Position numbers and translations under genes: made by a program
The notes under the pieces: model-generated
The model's input: only the letters and a program-made list of their open reading frames with translations
The model's database searches: none
What the model was told of the DNA's origin: nothing
Assembly: GCF_000426245.1 (NCBI RefSeq)
Contig: NZ_AUEZ01000050.1
Span: 1-64,000 of the forward strand
DNA from: Bradyrhizobium sp. Ai1a-2
Lineage (GTDB): Bacteria > Pseudomonadota > Alphaproteobacteria > Rhizobiales > Xanthobacteraceae
DNA: 64,000 nt
Direction: 5' to 3'
Shown: positions 51,843-60,436 of the stretch, one piece after another
Layout: each line of letters begins with the position of its first letter
Position numbering within the stretch: position 1 is the first letter of the stretch

Positions 51843-53687
51843 GTGTGGCGGCTTGGCTCGTTTGTAGCAAACTTGAGGCCGGTGATCGCGCCGCTGCTTT
51901 TCGTGCTCGCTGCGATTCCGCCGCTCTATATCCTAATCATGATTCAGTACTCGGCGATCACGGTCCCGTTCTGGGACCATACCGAGTTGATCCGCTGGAT
52001 CGCAGCCTGGCACGACGGCACGTTCCACTTCTCATCGCTTTGGGCGCCCCATAATCACACCCGTCCATTCGTCTATCGGCTGGTTATGCTGTTCAATGCC
52101 GTTCTTACGGACTGGGATATTCGCTCTGAATATATCTACATGTATGTGGCGATCTACGGGGCGTTCGCATGCCATGCGGCCGTCATCACGCGTCTCTACG
52201 CGTCCGGCACCCGTCAGGCGATGTATCCGATCATTCTGCTGCTGACATCGCTCGTCATGTTTTCTCCGGTCGGCCACAACAATCATTGGTGGTCGATGAT
52301 GTTTCAGCTCAACGCCACCAATTTCTTCATCGCGCTGGGGTTCATGCTGGTGTTTCTGTGGCCAACGAACCGGGCCGCGCACATCCTCGCTGCAGCAAGC
52401 TGTTGGCTCGCGGCCTATACGTTGACGAACGGACTATTTGCGATGGCGGCCATTATGGTCGCTTTTCAGCTGTCCGGATCCCAATTGCTGCGACCCGACC
52501 GGTTTGGGTTGTTTTGGGCCGCCAATTTGGCACTGGTGTCTGCCTGCTATCTTCCCGGGATCACCATGGAGCAGAGGGCGACGCATCCGAGCATCGGGGA
52601 GCTTGTGCACTTTTCGCTGGCCTATCTCGGCGCGCCGTTTTCCGGGTTGCTCTGGTTTCCCTATCGCAACATGTTCGATATTCCGATTTCGACGGTAGCG
52701 AACGTGGTCGGCGGTTGCGGTCTGCTCGCGACATTCGCGTGCCTTGGCCTTCACGGCTGGCCGCGGCTGCGCACGCGAGATCCCGCGGCGATGGTGTTGT
52801 TCGGATTTGCAGGGTTTGCCATCTTGTCGGCAGTCGCGACCGGATGGGCGAGGGCAGCGGTTGACGAGTACGGCGTCTCCAACGGCAACGCCAGCCGCTA
52901 CACTATCTTTGCCGCCTATCTCCTGCTTGGGCAATTCTACTATCTCGGCGCCGGCTTTGCGCAAGGCTGGTGGGACAATTTGCCGGGGAAGCTGCGCCCG
53001 AACCAGATCATGATGATTGCCGCGACGTTGTTCGTGGTGCTGTCCTTCGTCAGTTATGCTAGGGCCTTACCAGTTTATGCGGATGCCCACCGGTTCAACG
53101 AGAGCCTTTCCATGGCCTATCTCTGGGGCTTGGAGCCCATGCCTGAGGACAAGCTCATTCATCCGGAGCCTGAATCCGTTGCCTTTCTGAAGAAAGAGCT
53201 TCAACTGCTCCAAATCGGCCCCTATGCCAATCGCCCGGCCATTGAGGTGCCGGCTGCCGTCGGCAAGTTCAGCCAGCCAGCCTGCCTGTCGTCGACGCGA
53301 ACGGTAACGCAAAACTTCATGGCTTCCGACAATGGCTTGCGGAGTCTGGTTCTCAAATTCGTCACACCGAACGGAGCGGGCACGGACGGGCACGTGAACT
53401 GGCGGCTCGAAGAGATCGGCGGCGCCGATTCAATCGCCAGCGGCTCGCTTCAAGGCGATCAGATCAAAGATTGGCGACCCGTTCGTCTCAAGCTGCCTTA
53501 TCTCGGGAGCAGTAAGGGAAAGAGCTATGAGCTTGTTTTCACCGGATCGGGGAGCGATGTCCATGCGGCCTGTTTGCCGTTGTATGAGCCGGTTGTAGGC
53601 AGCCAGCAGCCGGTCATCATATCGGATGCTGACGAGGCGCGGCGGGGAACGCTGACGATGGAGTTTACCATGGAGTATGCGCAGTGA
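51843..53687 (+). CDS. GT-C-like integral membrane glycosyltransferase
   Basis: 614 residues from a GTG start. About ten hydrophobic segments (APLLFVLAAIPPLYILIMIQ; MYPIILLLTSLVMFSP; MVLFGFAGFAILSAVATGWA) with an early periplasmic loop containing VPFWDHTELIRWIAAWHDGT, where acidic residues suit a GT-C active site. From about residue 440 a soluble, beta-rich domain follows (LRSLVLKFVTPNGAGTDGHV). It overlaps the polyprenyl-phosphate glycosyltransferase gene by four bases (GTGA). The likely role is transfer of a sugar from polyprenyl phosphate to a glycan or protein in the periplasm; arabinosyl transfer is inferred from the DprE genes. Confidence 0.72.
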   Translation: MWRLGSFVANLRPVIAPLLFVLAAIPPLYILIMIQYSAITVPFWDHTELIRWIAAWHDGTFHFSSLWAPHNHTRPFVYRLVMLFNAVLTDWDIRSEYIYMYVAIYGAFACHAAVITRLYASGTRQAMYPIILLLTSLVMFSPVGHNNHWWSMMFQLNATNFFIALGFMLVFLWPTNRAAHILAAASCWLAAYTLTNGLFAMAAIMVAFQLSGSQLLRPDRFGLFWAANLALVSACYLPGITMEQRATHPSIGELVHFSLAYLGAPFSGLLWFPYRNMFDIPISTVANVVGGCGLLATFACLGLHGWPRLRTRDPAAMVLFGFAGFAILSAVATGWARAAVDEYGVSNGNASRYTIFAAYLLLGQFYYLGAGFAQGWWDNLPGKLRPNQIMMIAATLFVVLSFVSYARALPVYADAHRFNESLSMAYLWGLEPMPEDKLIHPEPESVAFLKKELQLLQIGPYANRPAIEVPAAVGKFSQPACLSSTRTVTQNFMASDNGLRSLVLKFVTPNGAGTDGHVNWRLEEIGGADSIASGSLQGDQIKDWRPVRLKLPYLGSSKGKSYELVFTGSGSDVHAACLPLYEPVVGSQQPVIISDADEARRGTLTMEFTMEYAQ

Positions 53688-54631
53688 CCGAGGCGAAGTC
53701 GCGACCTCGTCTGACGATTATCTGCCCCGTCTATAACGAGGAGAAAACCGTTCCACTGTTCTTCGCGCGCGCCCTGCCGGTGATACAGCAACTGTCCGCG
53801 AATTATCATGTTGAATTGCTGTTTCTCAATAACGCCTCGAAGGACGGGACCTACAGCGAGATCTGCAAGCTGCGCGCGCAATACGACTTCGTCTATGTGA
53901 TCACACTCAGCGTGAATGTTGGGTATCAGCGCTCGCTGGAATGCGGACTGCGGAACGCTCAAGGCGACATCATCATGTTCATTGACGTGGATTGCGAAGA
54001 TCCGCCGGAGATGCTTCTCGATTTCGTGAGCTACTACGAGAAGGGTTTCGATATCGTCTATGGCGCGCGCGTTGATCGCGCGGAGGCGAGGCCGATTAAG
54101 ATGATGCGCAAGGCGTTCTATCACATCGTCCGTCTGCTCGCGGACGACGATATCATCCTTTACATGGCTGAGTTTTCCCTGATGACGTCCGAGGTCCGCG
54201 ACGCCATCGTCAATGAACAGAACTCCTTTCCCTTCATTCGTGCCTCGATCTCGCGGGTCGGCTTCAATCGCATCGGTCTGCCCTACAAGCGGGAGCGCCG
54301 CATCGCGGGCGAGACCAACTACAATCTGTTGGGGATGACGATCTTTGCGATCGCCGGGATCCTTTCGTCGACGACGCTGCCGCTGCGCCTGCCGATCTAT
54401 GTATTTCCAGTATGGCTCTTGCTGACGGCGTTGCTCGGCGTCATGCAGATTCAGAGCGGAAATCCATGGCTGATGCTGCTCAATGTGCTGAGCGGCTGCA
54501 CTTTCCTGGGGCTGACCGCCTCGTTCACTGCGCTTTACGTGGCACGATCGTACAAGAACGGATTAGGACGGCCGAATTACGTCATGAATCGGCGCTATAC
54601 GCATGAGCAGCCGCCCCTCGTGACGCCTTGA
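53684..54631 (+). CDS. Polyprenyl-phosphate glycosyltransferase, GtrB/DPM1-like (GT2)
   Basis: 315 residues. GT-A domain: LTIICPVYNEEKTVPLFFAR, ELLFLNNASKDGTYSEICKL, NVGYQRSLECGLRNAQGDII and the DxD-type MFIDVDCEDPPEMLLDFVSY; then KRERRIAGETNYNLLGMTIF leading into two transmembrane helices, as in GtrB. It links a nucleotide-activated sugar to undecaprenyl phosphate on the cytoplasmic side. The gene overlaps both neighbours by four bases (GTGA before, TTGA after), placing it in a unit with the GT-C protein and the DprE1/DprE2 pair. Confidence 0.9.
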   Translation: MTEAKSRPRLTIICPVYNEEKTVPLFFARALPVIQQLSANYHVELLFLNNASKDGTYSEICKLRAQYDFVYVITLSVNVGYQRSLECGLRNAQGDIIMFIDVDCEDPPEMLLDFVSYYEKGFDIVYGARVDRAEARPIKMMRKAFYHIVRLLADDDIILYMAEFSLMTSEVRDAIVNEQNSFPFIRASISRVGFNRIGLPYKRERRIAGETNYNLLGMTIFAIAGILSSTTLPLRLPIYVFPVWLLLTALLGVMQIQSGNPWLMLLNVLSGCTFLGLTASFTALYVARSYKNGLGRPNYVMNRRYTHEQPPLVTP

Positions 54632-55998
54632 ACGAAGCAGCCATGCAATCGCGCGACGGCGTGCCACGGGCGGCCCATAGTTTCGTCAGCTTCGACGGCG
54701 GCGTGCGGGCGCGCGGCTACTTGCAGCAGCCAGACCGCTATCGCTTCTGGCGCGGCAGGCTCGACGAGACCCCTCGCATTTCGCGTGGGGCAGGTCTTTC
54801 CTATGCGGGCGCGAGCTTTCTCGCCGACGGCCTCTCGGTTTCGCATCGCGCGTTTGATCGTGTGCTTGATTTCGACTCAGGCCGCAATGTGGTCGAAGTG
54901 GAGACCGGCATCACGCTGTCCGCCCTGCATCGCTTTCTGTCCCCGCGTGGTCTCTACCTGCCGGTCCAGCCGGGTCATGGGCGCATTTCCGTTGGGGGCT
55001 GCATCGCGGCTGACGTTCACGGTAAGAACCAGACCCGAGACGGGACCTTTATCAACCAGGTCGAAGAAGTCACGCTCGTCCATCCGGCGCATGGGACGCT
55101 GCAATTGTCGCCGCAGCGTGACGCCGAATTGTTCAGGCTGACCTGCGGCGGTTACGGCCTGACCGGCCATATCGTTTGCGCCCGGCTGCGGGCCTCTGCC
55201 GCGCCAATCCCATGGGTGGAGATCCGCGCCGCGCCCTTCGCGAGTGCGGAGGAAGGGTTCAATCACTTGCGTGGGGCGGCCCGAGATGCAGATTTTTCGT
55301 ACACTTGGCACGACATGAGTACGGCCGGCGACGGCTTTGGCGTCGGCTTCCTGATTCAAGGATCCTTCGTGCCGCAGGAGCGAGCACCAGGCACAACGCC
55401 CGGCATAGCGGAAGCGCCGGTCCTGTCGGCGGATGGTCGGGCCAGGTTACCGGTGCCTCTTCTGAACCGGCTCTCGACGCGGATGCTGAACTCTCTCTAT
55501 CGCTGGCAGCAGCGATCAGCGCACAAGGGGAAAGTCGTGGCGCTGGCAGACGCGCTGTTTCCGACCCACAAGGCGCAGGCCTATTTCCAGCTCTTCGGTG
55601 CCGCCGGCTTCCGGGAATATCAGGCGATACTGCCCTACGCTGCCACAGCGAGCTATGTGGATGCAATCCGCAGCTATCTTCGGCAGAAGCCGCTGCCGAT
55701 CACGCTGTCTTCCGCCAAGACTTTTGCTGGCTCGCGCGAGTTGCTGCGCTATACGGGTGACGGCATTTCGCTGGCGCTGAACATGCCCGCCGGCGCCGAC
55801 GCGGACATGTTCATGGAGTTCTTGGACCAACGGATCATCGAATTTGGCGGAATCCCGAACATCATCAAAGATTCGCGGCTGCCGCGCGCGGTCGTCGACG
55901 CGTGTTATCCTGATGCCGGCCGGTTTCGTGAGACCTTGCGCGCATTCGATCCGAAGCGGCTGTTCCGCTCGGATCTGTCGGAACGGTTGAAGCTGTGA
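54628..55998 (+). CDS. dprE1: DprE1-like FAD-dependent oxidase (decaprenylphosphoryl-ribose 2'-oxidase family)
   Basis: 456 residues from a TTG start in TTGA. FAD domain: RISRGAGLSYAGASFLADGL, LPVQPGHGRISVGGCIAADV directly followed by HGKN (131-134), then ELFRLTCGGYGLTGHIVCAR; this order matches mycobacterial DprE1. The C-terminal lysine equivalent to Lys418 is present in KDSR (K414). The position of the benzothiazinone-target cysteine (Cys387) appears to be non-Cys (SLALNMPAG). DprE1 oxidises the 2'-OH of polyprenyl-phosphoryl-ribose before DprE2 reduces it. Homologues act in Nod-factor and pilin arabinosylation in Gram-negatives. Confidence 0.85.
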   Translation: MNEAAMQSRDGVPRAAHSFVSFDGGVRARGYLQQPDRYRFWRGRLDETPRISRGAGLSYAGASFLADGLSVSHRAFDRVLDFDSGRNVVEVETGITLSALHRFLSPRGLYLPVQPGHGRISVGGCIAADVHGKNQTRDGTFINQVEEVTLVHPAHGTLQLSPQRDAELFRLTCGGYGLTGHIVCARLRASAAPIPWVEIRAAPFASAEEGFNHLRGAARDADFSYTWHDMSTAGDGFGVGFLIQGSFVPQERAPGTTPGIAEAPVLSADGRARLPVPLLNRLSTRMLNSLYRWQQRSAHKGKVVALADALFPTHKAQAYFQLFGAAGFREYQAILPYAATASYVDAIRSYLRQKPLPITLSSAKTFAGSRELLRYTGDGISLALNMPAGADADMFMEFLDQRIIEFGGIPNIIKDSRLPRAVVDACYPDAGRFRETLRAFDPKRLFRSDLSERLKL

Positions 55999-56729
55999 CG
56001 GCTCTCGTGGTCGGAGCTTCAGCCGGCGTTGGCCGAGCGCTGTCGGAAGCACTGGCGGCCAACCGCAAGCCGCTTCTGCTTGCAGCAAGCGACCCGGAAG
56101 ATCTCAATGCCTTGGCCGCGCATCTGCGCCTGGTCTATGGCGCAACTGTCGTCACCGTCGCCGCGGACGCCCGCGATCCCGAAGCTTTTGCCGAGCGGCT
56201 CTCCGCGGTGGCGGCCGAGATCGATGACATCGACGAGCTTTACTTTCCGATCGGGTTCTCGCGGCGCGATGACAAGGCGCAATTGGATGCAGACGCTTCC
56301 CTTGCCATTCTCAACAGCAACCTGACCGTCGTAGCCGCGGTCACTGCGCGATTCTTGCCGAGCCTGCTGCGCCAACCCAAAGCGCGCATCGTCGGCTTTG
56401 GATCGATCGCCGCCCTGCGCGGCCGCAAGGCCAATGTGATCTATTCGGCGGCGAAGCGTGGACTGGAGAGCTATTTCGAGAGTTTGCGTCATTTCGCTGC
56501 AGGTACCGGCGTCGTCGTGCAGTTGTATCGGCTCGGATATATCGAGACGCAGCAGTCGTTTGGCCAGCGCCTGCTATTCCCCGTGGTGACACCGGAGCAG
56601 GTCGCACGCCATGTCCTTGCGACCGAAGGGCGCGATTTCGGCGTGCGCTTCTTTCCGCGGTTCTGGCAGCTGATCGCGCTTGCGGTTGTCTGGCTTCCGT
56701 GGCGGATCTACAAGAAGCTCAATTTTTGA
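55995..56729 (+). CDS. dprE2: DprE2-like short-chain reductase (decaprenylphosphoryl-2-keto-ribose reductase family)
   Basis: 244 residues, GTG start overlapping dprE1 by four bases. SDR: TALVVGASAGVGRALSEALA (nucleotide binding), VGFGSIAALRGRKANVIYSA with Ser137, Tyr150 and Lys154 (YSAAK). The C-terminus WQLIALAVVWLPWRIYKKLN is hydrophobic with a basic end, as in DprE2, suggesting membrane association. It would reduce the 2-keto intermediate to the arabino epimer. Together with DprE1 it completes the epimerisation; the upstream UbiA-type prenyl phosphoribosyltransferase is not encoded in the window. Confidence 0.8.
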   Translation: MTALVVGASAGVGRALSEALAANRKPLLLAASDPEDLNALAAHLRLVYGATVVTVAADARDPEAFAERLSAVAAEIDDIDELYFPIGFSRRDDKAQLDADASLAILNSNLTVVAAVTARFLPSLLRQPKARIVGFGSIAALRGRKANVIYSAAKRGLESYFESLRHFAAGTGVVVQLYRLGYIETQQSFGQRLLFPVVTPEQVARHVLATEGRDFGVRFFPRFWQLIALAVVWLPWRIYKKLNF

Positions 56730-56732
56730 GCC

Positions 56733-57584
56733 TCACGTCGCCTGGCGCAGGGGAGCGAGCTTGGCGGGGACGCCCCAGAACGCCATCGGTTCGTAGTCGG
56801 GGTAGGGATAGTGTCCACGATTGAGCTGGATCGAACTGGCGCGGGCCTCGCATCGCTGCCGCACCAGATCGAATACCGAAATCGGGCGCCCACTGCAGCA
56901 GTTGATCACCCCGCTGCAGCGTTCCGAGTTGGTCGCTGCCCGGACAAAGTCGGCGGCGACTTCCTCGACCGGCAGGTAATCCCGTAGCTGATCGCCGGTG
57001 GACATGTTGAAGACAACATCGCCGCGCTCGATCGCGCGATCAAGCTGGGCGAGGAGACTGTTCGGATTCTGGCCTTCGCCATACATGTAGAACAGCCGTA
57101 GCCATTGCAGCGTGAACGGCTGCTGCTTCCGCAACAGCTCCAGGCTCTTGCGCAGCGCATCCTTGGCGAAGCCGTAGGGCGTATGGGGTCTGGTCTCCAT
57201 CTCCTCGGTCAAGGGACCATACTGCATGCCATATTCGAGGCAGGTGCCGGCCACCATCAGCTGACGCGTTCCGGCTGCGACGGCGGCTTCCAGGAAAGCG
57301 ACATCGGCCAGCAGATTGCGGCCGATGTGAAAGAAATCGCGATAATTCGGCAGGCCGGGCCATGCCAGATGGATCAGCGCATCGGCCTCTCGAGAATGCT
57401 CAATCACGAGCCCGAAATCCGCAGCAAGGTCGCAGGCGACGAATTCCGCCTGCCCGTGCCATGGCATCGTCGCGCCGCGCTGGGCATCGCGTGCCACGGC
57501 AACAACGGAATGCCCTTCGCGCACGAAACAGGCAACGACATGCCGGCCGACGAAGCCGGTCGCGCCGGTCACCACGACCTTCAT
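56733..57584 (-). CDS. NAD-dependent epimerase/ketoreductase of the CDP-sugar operon
   Basis: 283 residues from the ATG at 57584, which overlaps the C-methyltransferase stop (ATGA). Extended SDR: KVVVTGATGFVGRHVVACFV, ADALIHLAWPGLPNYRDFFH, and catalytic YGFAKDALRKSLELL (YxxxK). The C-terminus includes RCSGVINCCSGRPISVFDLV. As the last gene of the CDP-hexose operon it most likely performs the final 4-keto reduction. Convergent with dprE2, with only three bases between stops. Confidence 0.85.
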   Translation of the reverse strand: MKVVVTGATGFVGRHVVACFVREGHSVVAVARDAQRGATMPWHGQAEFVACDLAADFGLVIEHSREADALIHLAWPGLPNYRDFFHIGRNLLADVAFLEAAVAAGTRQLMVAGTCLEYGMQYGPLTEEMETRPHTPYGFAKDALRKSLELLRKQQPFTLQWLRLFYMYGEGQNPNSLLAQLDRAIERGDVVFNMSTGDQLRDYLPVEEVAADFVRAATNSERCSGVINCCSGRPISVFDLVRQRCEARASSIQLNRGHYPYPDYEPMAFWGVPAKLAPLRQAT

Positions 57585-58807
57585 GACAGAACTTTCAGCT
57601 CCGGAACCGCCACCACGAACCTGCCGTCCCATGACTTGATCTGCTCATGCTGCTGCAGGACTTCGGCGGCGATATTCCAGGGCAGGATGACAACCCAATC
57701 GGGCTTGCGCCTGGCAAGCTCTTCCGGATGCAGGATGGGAATGTGGCTGCCGGGCATGAACTTGTTCTGCTTGGAGGGCGCGGCATCGCAGATGAAGCTG
57801 ATGAGGTCGTGCTTCAGCCCGGCATAGTTCATCAGCGTGTTGCCCTTCGCTGCGGCGCCATAGGCAGCGACCGACTTGCCAGCGCGCTTCTGCTCGATCA
57901 GGAAGGCGAGGAAGTCGTTCTTGACCTTGTCGGCCTTTTGCTGGAACGCCTGGTACAGGCGGAGGTCCTGCAATCCGGACCGCTTCTCCTCCGCCAGCAT
58001 GGCGGTCACCGCCGCCGTCGTCTGCCGCGGATCATCATGATGGCACCCATAGATCCGCAAAGAACCGCCGTGCGTCGGCAGCTCTTCGAGATCGAACACG
58101 CGCAGCCCGGCCTTTTCGAAGATGCGGGCGACCGCCGTCAGCGACAGATACGAGAAATGCTCGTGATAGGCCGTGTCGAACTGGTTATAGGCGATCATGT
58201 TCTTGAGATGCGGAAACTCAAGATTGATCGTGCCGCCGCGCTTGAGCGCGATCCGCAGGCCCGCGGTGAAATCGTTGATGTCAGGCACATGGGCGTAGAC
58301 ATTGTTGCCGCAGATGAGGTCGGCCTGCTGCCCGCCTTGAGCCAGCTTTGTCGCCGTGGCCGTGCCGAAAAACGCGCGGAGCACCGGCACGCCGATCTTC
58401 TCGGCGGCATCCGCAGTGCTTGCGGTCGGTTCGATGCCGAGACAGGGGATGCCCGCCGCGACGAAATTCTTCAGCAGATATCCATCGTTGGAGGCCACCT
58501 CGATGACGAAACTGTCGCGCTTGAGATGCAACGCATCCGTGATCTTGTCGCAATAGGCCTTGGCGTGTTTCAGCCATCCCTGCGAGGTTGAGGAGAAGTA
58601 GGCATAGTCGCTGGAGAATAGCTCGTCGGCCGCAGTGTAATCCTCGGTCTGCACCAGCCAGCACGTGTCGCAGACGAGGATCTTCAGCGGGAAGGTCGTC
58701 TCCGGCGCGCGGAGCTGCGCTTCCGACAGATAGGCGTTCGAGGGTGGCGCGTGCCCGAGGTCGAGGAACACATGTTGCAATTGCGCGTGGCAGTGACGGC
58801 ACTTCAT
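57581..58807 (-). CDS. Sugar C-methyltransferase (NDP-keto-sugar, zinc-binding type)
   Basis: 408 residues. The N-terminal zinc ribbon has CRHCHAQ and LVCDTCWLVQ; the SAM domain has SFVIEVASNDGYLLKNFVAA and ADLICGNNVYAHVPDINDFT; then FEFPH-like INLEFPHLKNMIAYNQFDTA and HEHFSYLSLTAVARIFEKAG. The C-terminal domain (SVAAYGAAAKGNTLMNYAGL) is the third part of the TylC3/NovU C-methyltransferase architecture. It adds a methyl group to carbon 3 (or 5) of a 4-keto-6-deoxy sugar nucleotide. ATGA overlaps on both sides. Confidence 0.88.
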   Translation of the reverse strand: MKCRHCHAQLQHVFLDLGHAPPSNAYLSEAQLRAPETTFPLKILVCDTCWLVQTEDYTAADELFSSDYAYFSSTSQGWLKHAKAYCDKITDALHLKRDSFVIEVASNDGYLLKNFVAAGIPCLGIEPTASTADAAEKIGVPVLRAFFGTATATKLAQGGQQADLICGNNVYAHVPDINDFTAGLRIALKRGGTINLEFPHLKNMIAYNQFDTAYHEHFSYLSLTAVARIFEKAGLRVFDLEELPTHGGSLRIYGCHHDDPRQTTAAVTAMLAEEKRSGLQDLRLYQAFQQKADKVKNDFLAFLIEQKRAGKSVAAYGAAAKGNTLMNYAGLKHDLISFICDAAPSKQNKFMPGSHIPILHPEELARRKPDWVVILPWNIAAEVLQQHEQIKSWDGRFVVAVPELKVLS

Positions 58808-59355
58808 AGCTCTATGCCCTTAAAGCCCGCATCAAGATAGGGATGTGAGGAATCACGTGCGGACAAGTCTCTTGGCGGCAGGGGCCAGGCGACCCCGACC
58901 ATCGGATCATCAAATCGAACGGCACCTTCGTCCGGCGACGAATAGAATGCCGTGTGCAGATACAATAGTTCGGACTTCTCCTCCAGCACCTGGAAGCCAT
59001 GCGCGCATCCTTCGGGGATCACGAAGGAGCGGTGGTTGTCCGGCGCAAGTTCGATTGCCGTCCATTTCAGGAAGGTGGGCGAATTCTTGCGAAGGTCGAC
59101 CGCGACGTCGAACACCCGACCTCGCAAGCAGCGCACGATCTTCATCTCGGCCATCGGGGGCTTCTGATAGTGCAGGCCGCGGACCGCACCGGTAGCGCGC
59201 GTGATCGACTGGTTGATCTGGACGATCTTGCGCGCGCCGATGATGCAGCCCTCCTCATTGGCGCAAAACAGACGCTGGAACGAACCGCGGTGATCCGAAA
59301 GCATGTTGGTCTCGGCGATCCAGACCCCGGCGATCTCGGTTTGGACCAGTTTCAT
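58804..59355 (-). CDS. RmlC-type 3,5-epimerase of the CDP-sugar operon
   Basis: 183 residues, full length, with the acid/base residues in place: RGLHYQ with His62, PEGCAHGFQVLEEKSELLYL with the expected active-site tyrosine near residue 132, and VFDVAVDLRKNSPTFLKWTA. Unlike the rmlC copy at 46209 it is intact. Its position inside the rfbF/rfbG operon indicates a CDP-4-keto-6-deoxyglucose-derived substrate rather than dTDP, though it could in principle serve both. ATGA overlaps on both sides. Confidence 0.9.
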   Translation of the reverse strand: MKLVQTEIAGVWIAETNMLSDHRGSFQRLFCANEEGCIIGARKIVQINQSITRATGAVRGLHYQKPPMAEMKIVRCLRGRVFDVAVDLRKNSPTFLKWTAIELAPDNHRSFVIPEGCAHGFQVLEEKSELLYLHTAFYSSPDEGAVRFDDPMVGVAWPLPPRDLSARDSSHPYLDAGFKGIEL

Positions 59356-60434
59356 GCCCCGCGGCCCCTTGTCCAGACAAGGCCACGCGCGCAGGCTGCG
59401 GCGACATAGCGTTCGAGCTGGATCCGGCTCAGCACTTCATTGCGTTCGAGCCAGGCCCGATACCACTCGGCAGTCGCCGCGACGCCCTCCTGGAAGCTCC
59501 AGACCGGTCGCCAACCTAGTTCGCTCTGGGCCTTGCTGGTATCGAGCTGCAGAAGCCCGGCTTCATGCGGCCGCTCCTGATCTGTGTGGTGCCAGACGAC
59601 GGCCGGCCAGGCGTCTTGCATCTGCTCGAGAACGTTCTTGACCGTTCGATTGCCGTCGCGATCCGGACCGAAATTCCAGGCTCCCAGGCACGACTGATCG
59701 CCCTTGAGCAGACGCTCGCCAAGCAGAAGATAGCCGGATAGACATTCCAGCACATGCTGCCAGGGCCGCGTCGCGTTGGGCGAGCGTATCTCGACCGAGC
59801 GGCCGGCGCCGATCGACCGTACCACGTCGGGGATCAGCCTGTCTTCCGACCAGTCACCACCGCCGATCACGTTGCCTGCACGCGCGGTTGCCAGCAAGGG
59901 GCTGCCGGCCATGTGGAAGAAGGAGCGCCGAAAGCTCGCGGCCACCAGCTCCGTACCGGCTTTCGAGGCGCTGTAGGGGTCGTGACCGCCCAGCGGATCG
60001 ATTTCGCGATAGCCCCAGACCCACTCCTTGTTCTCGTAGCACTTGTCCGTGGTGACCACGACCACTGCCTTGAGCCCGGGCAGCTTGCGGCAGCTCTCGA
60101 GCAGGTGGGCCGTTCCCATCACATTGGTGGCCCAGGTCTCAACCGGGCTGCGGTAGGAGCGGCGCACCAGCGGCTGCGCCGCCATGTGGAAGACCATGTC
60201 GGGCCGCGCCTTCAGAATGGCGCCTTCCAGCGCCTCCTGGTCGCGGATGTCGATGAAGTTCGAATTGATGTCGAGGCCAAGGATGTCCCAGTGGTTTGGG
60301 CTGGATTCGGGCGGCAGCGAAATGCCGGTCACTTGCGCGCCCAGCATCTCCAACCAGAGCGTCAGCCAACTTCCCTTGAAGCCGCTGTGACCTGTCACGA
60401 GCACGTGCAGACCGCGATAGATCTCGGAAAACAT
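59352..60434 (-). CDS. rfbG: CDP-glucose 4,6-dehydratase
   Basis: 360 residues from the ATG at 60434, two bases after the rfbF stop. Characteristic GLHVLVTGHSGFKGSWLTLW (GxSGFKGSW is typical of RfbG), MVFHMAAQPLVRRSYRSPVE, then VVVTTDKCYENKEWVWGYRE and DPYSASKAGTELVAASFR (YxxxK). RfbG turns CDP-glucose into CDP-4-keto-6-deoxyglucose. No RfbH-type 3-dehydratase gene is present, so the sugar keeps its C3 oxygen. Confidence 0.93.
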   Translation of the reverse strand: MFSEIYRGLHVLVTGHSGFKGSWLTLWLEMLGAQVTGISLPPESSPNHWDILGLDINSNFIDIRDQEALEGAILKARPDMVFHMAAQPLVRRSYRSPVETWATNVMGTAHLLESCRKLPGLKAVVVVTTDKCYENKEWVWGYREIDPLGGHDPYSASKAGTELVAASFRRSFFHMAGSPLLATARAGNVIGGGDWSEDRLIPDVVRSIGAGRSVEIRSPNATRPWQHVLECLSGYLLLGERLLKGDQSCLGAWNFGPDRDGNRTVKNVLEQMQDAWPAVVWHHTDQERPHEAGLLQLDTSKAQSELGWRPVWSFQEGVAATAEWYRAWLERNEVLSRIQLERYVAAACARGLVWTRGRGA

Positions 60435-60436
60435 CT

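Noticed and set aside
54628..56729. A complete arabinose donor pathway in the window
   Set aside because: No UbiA-type prenyl phosphoribosyltransferase or matching phosphatase was found among the genes here; only the epimerisation pair and possible transferases are present.
57647..58591. 314-codon plus-strand open frame
   Set aside because: Antisense to the C-methyltransferase gene, whose zinc ribbon and SAM motifs are clear.
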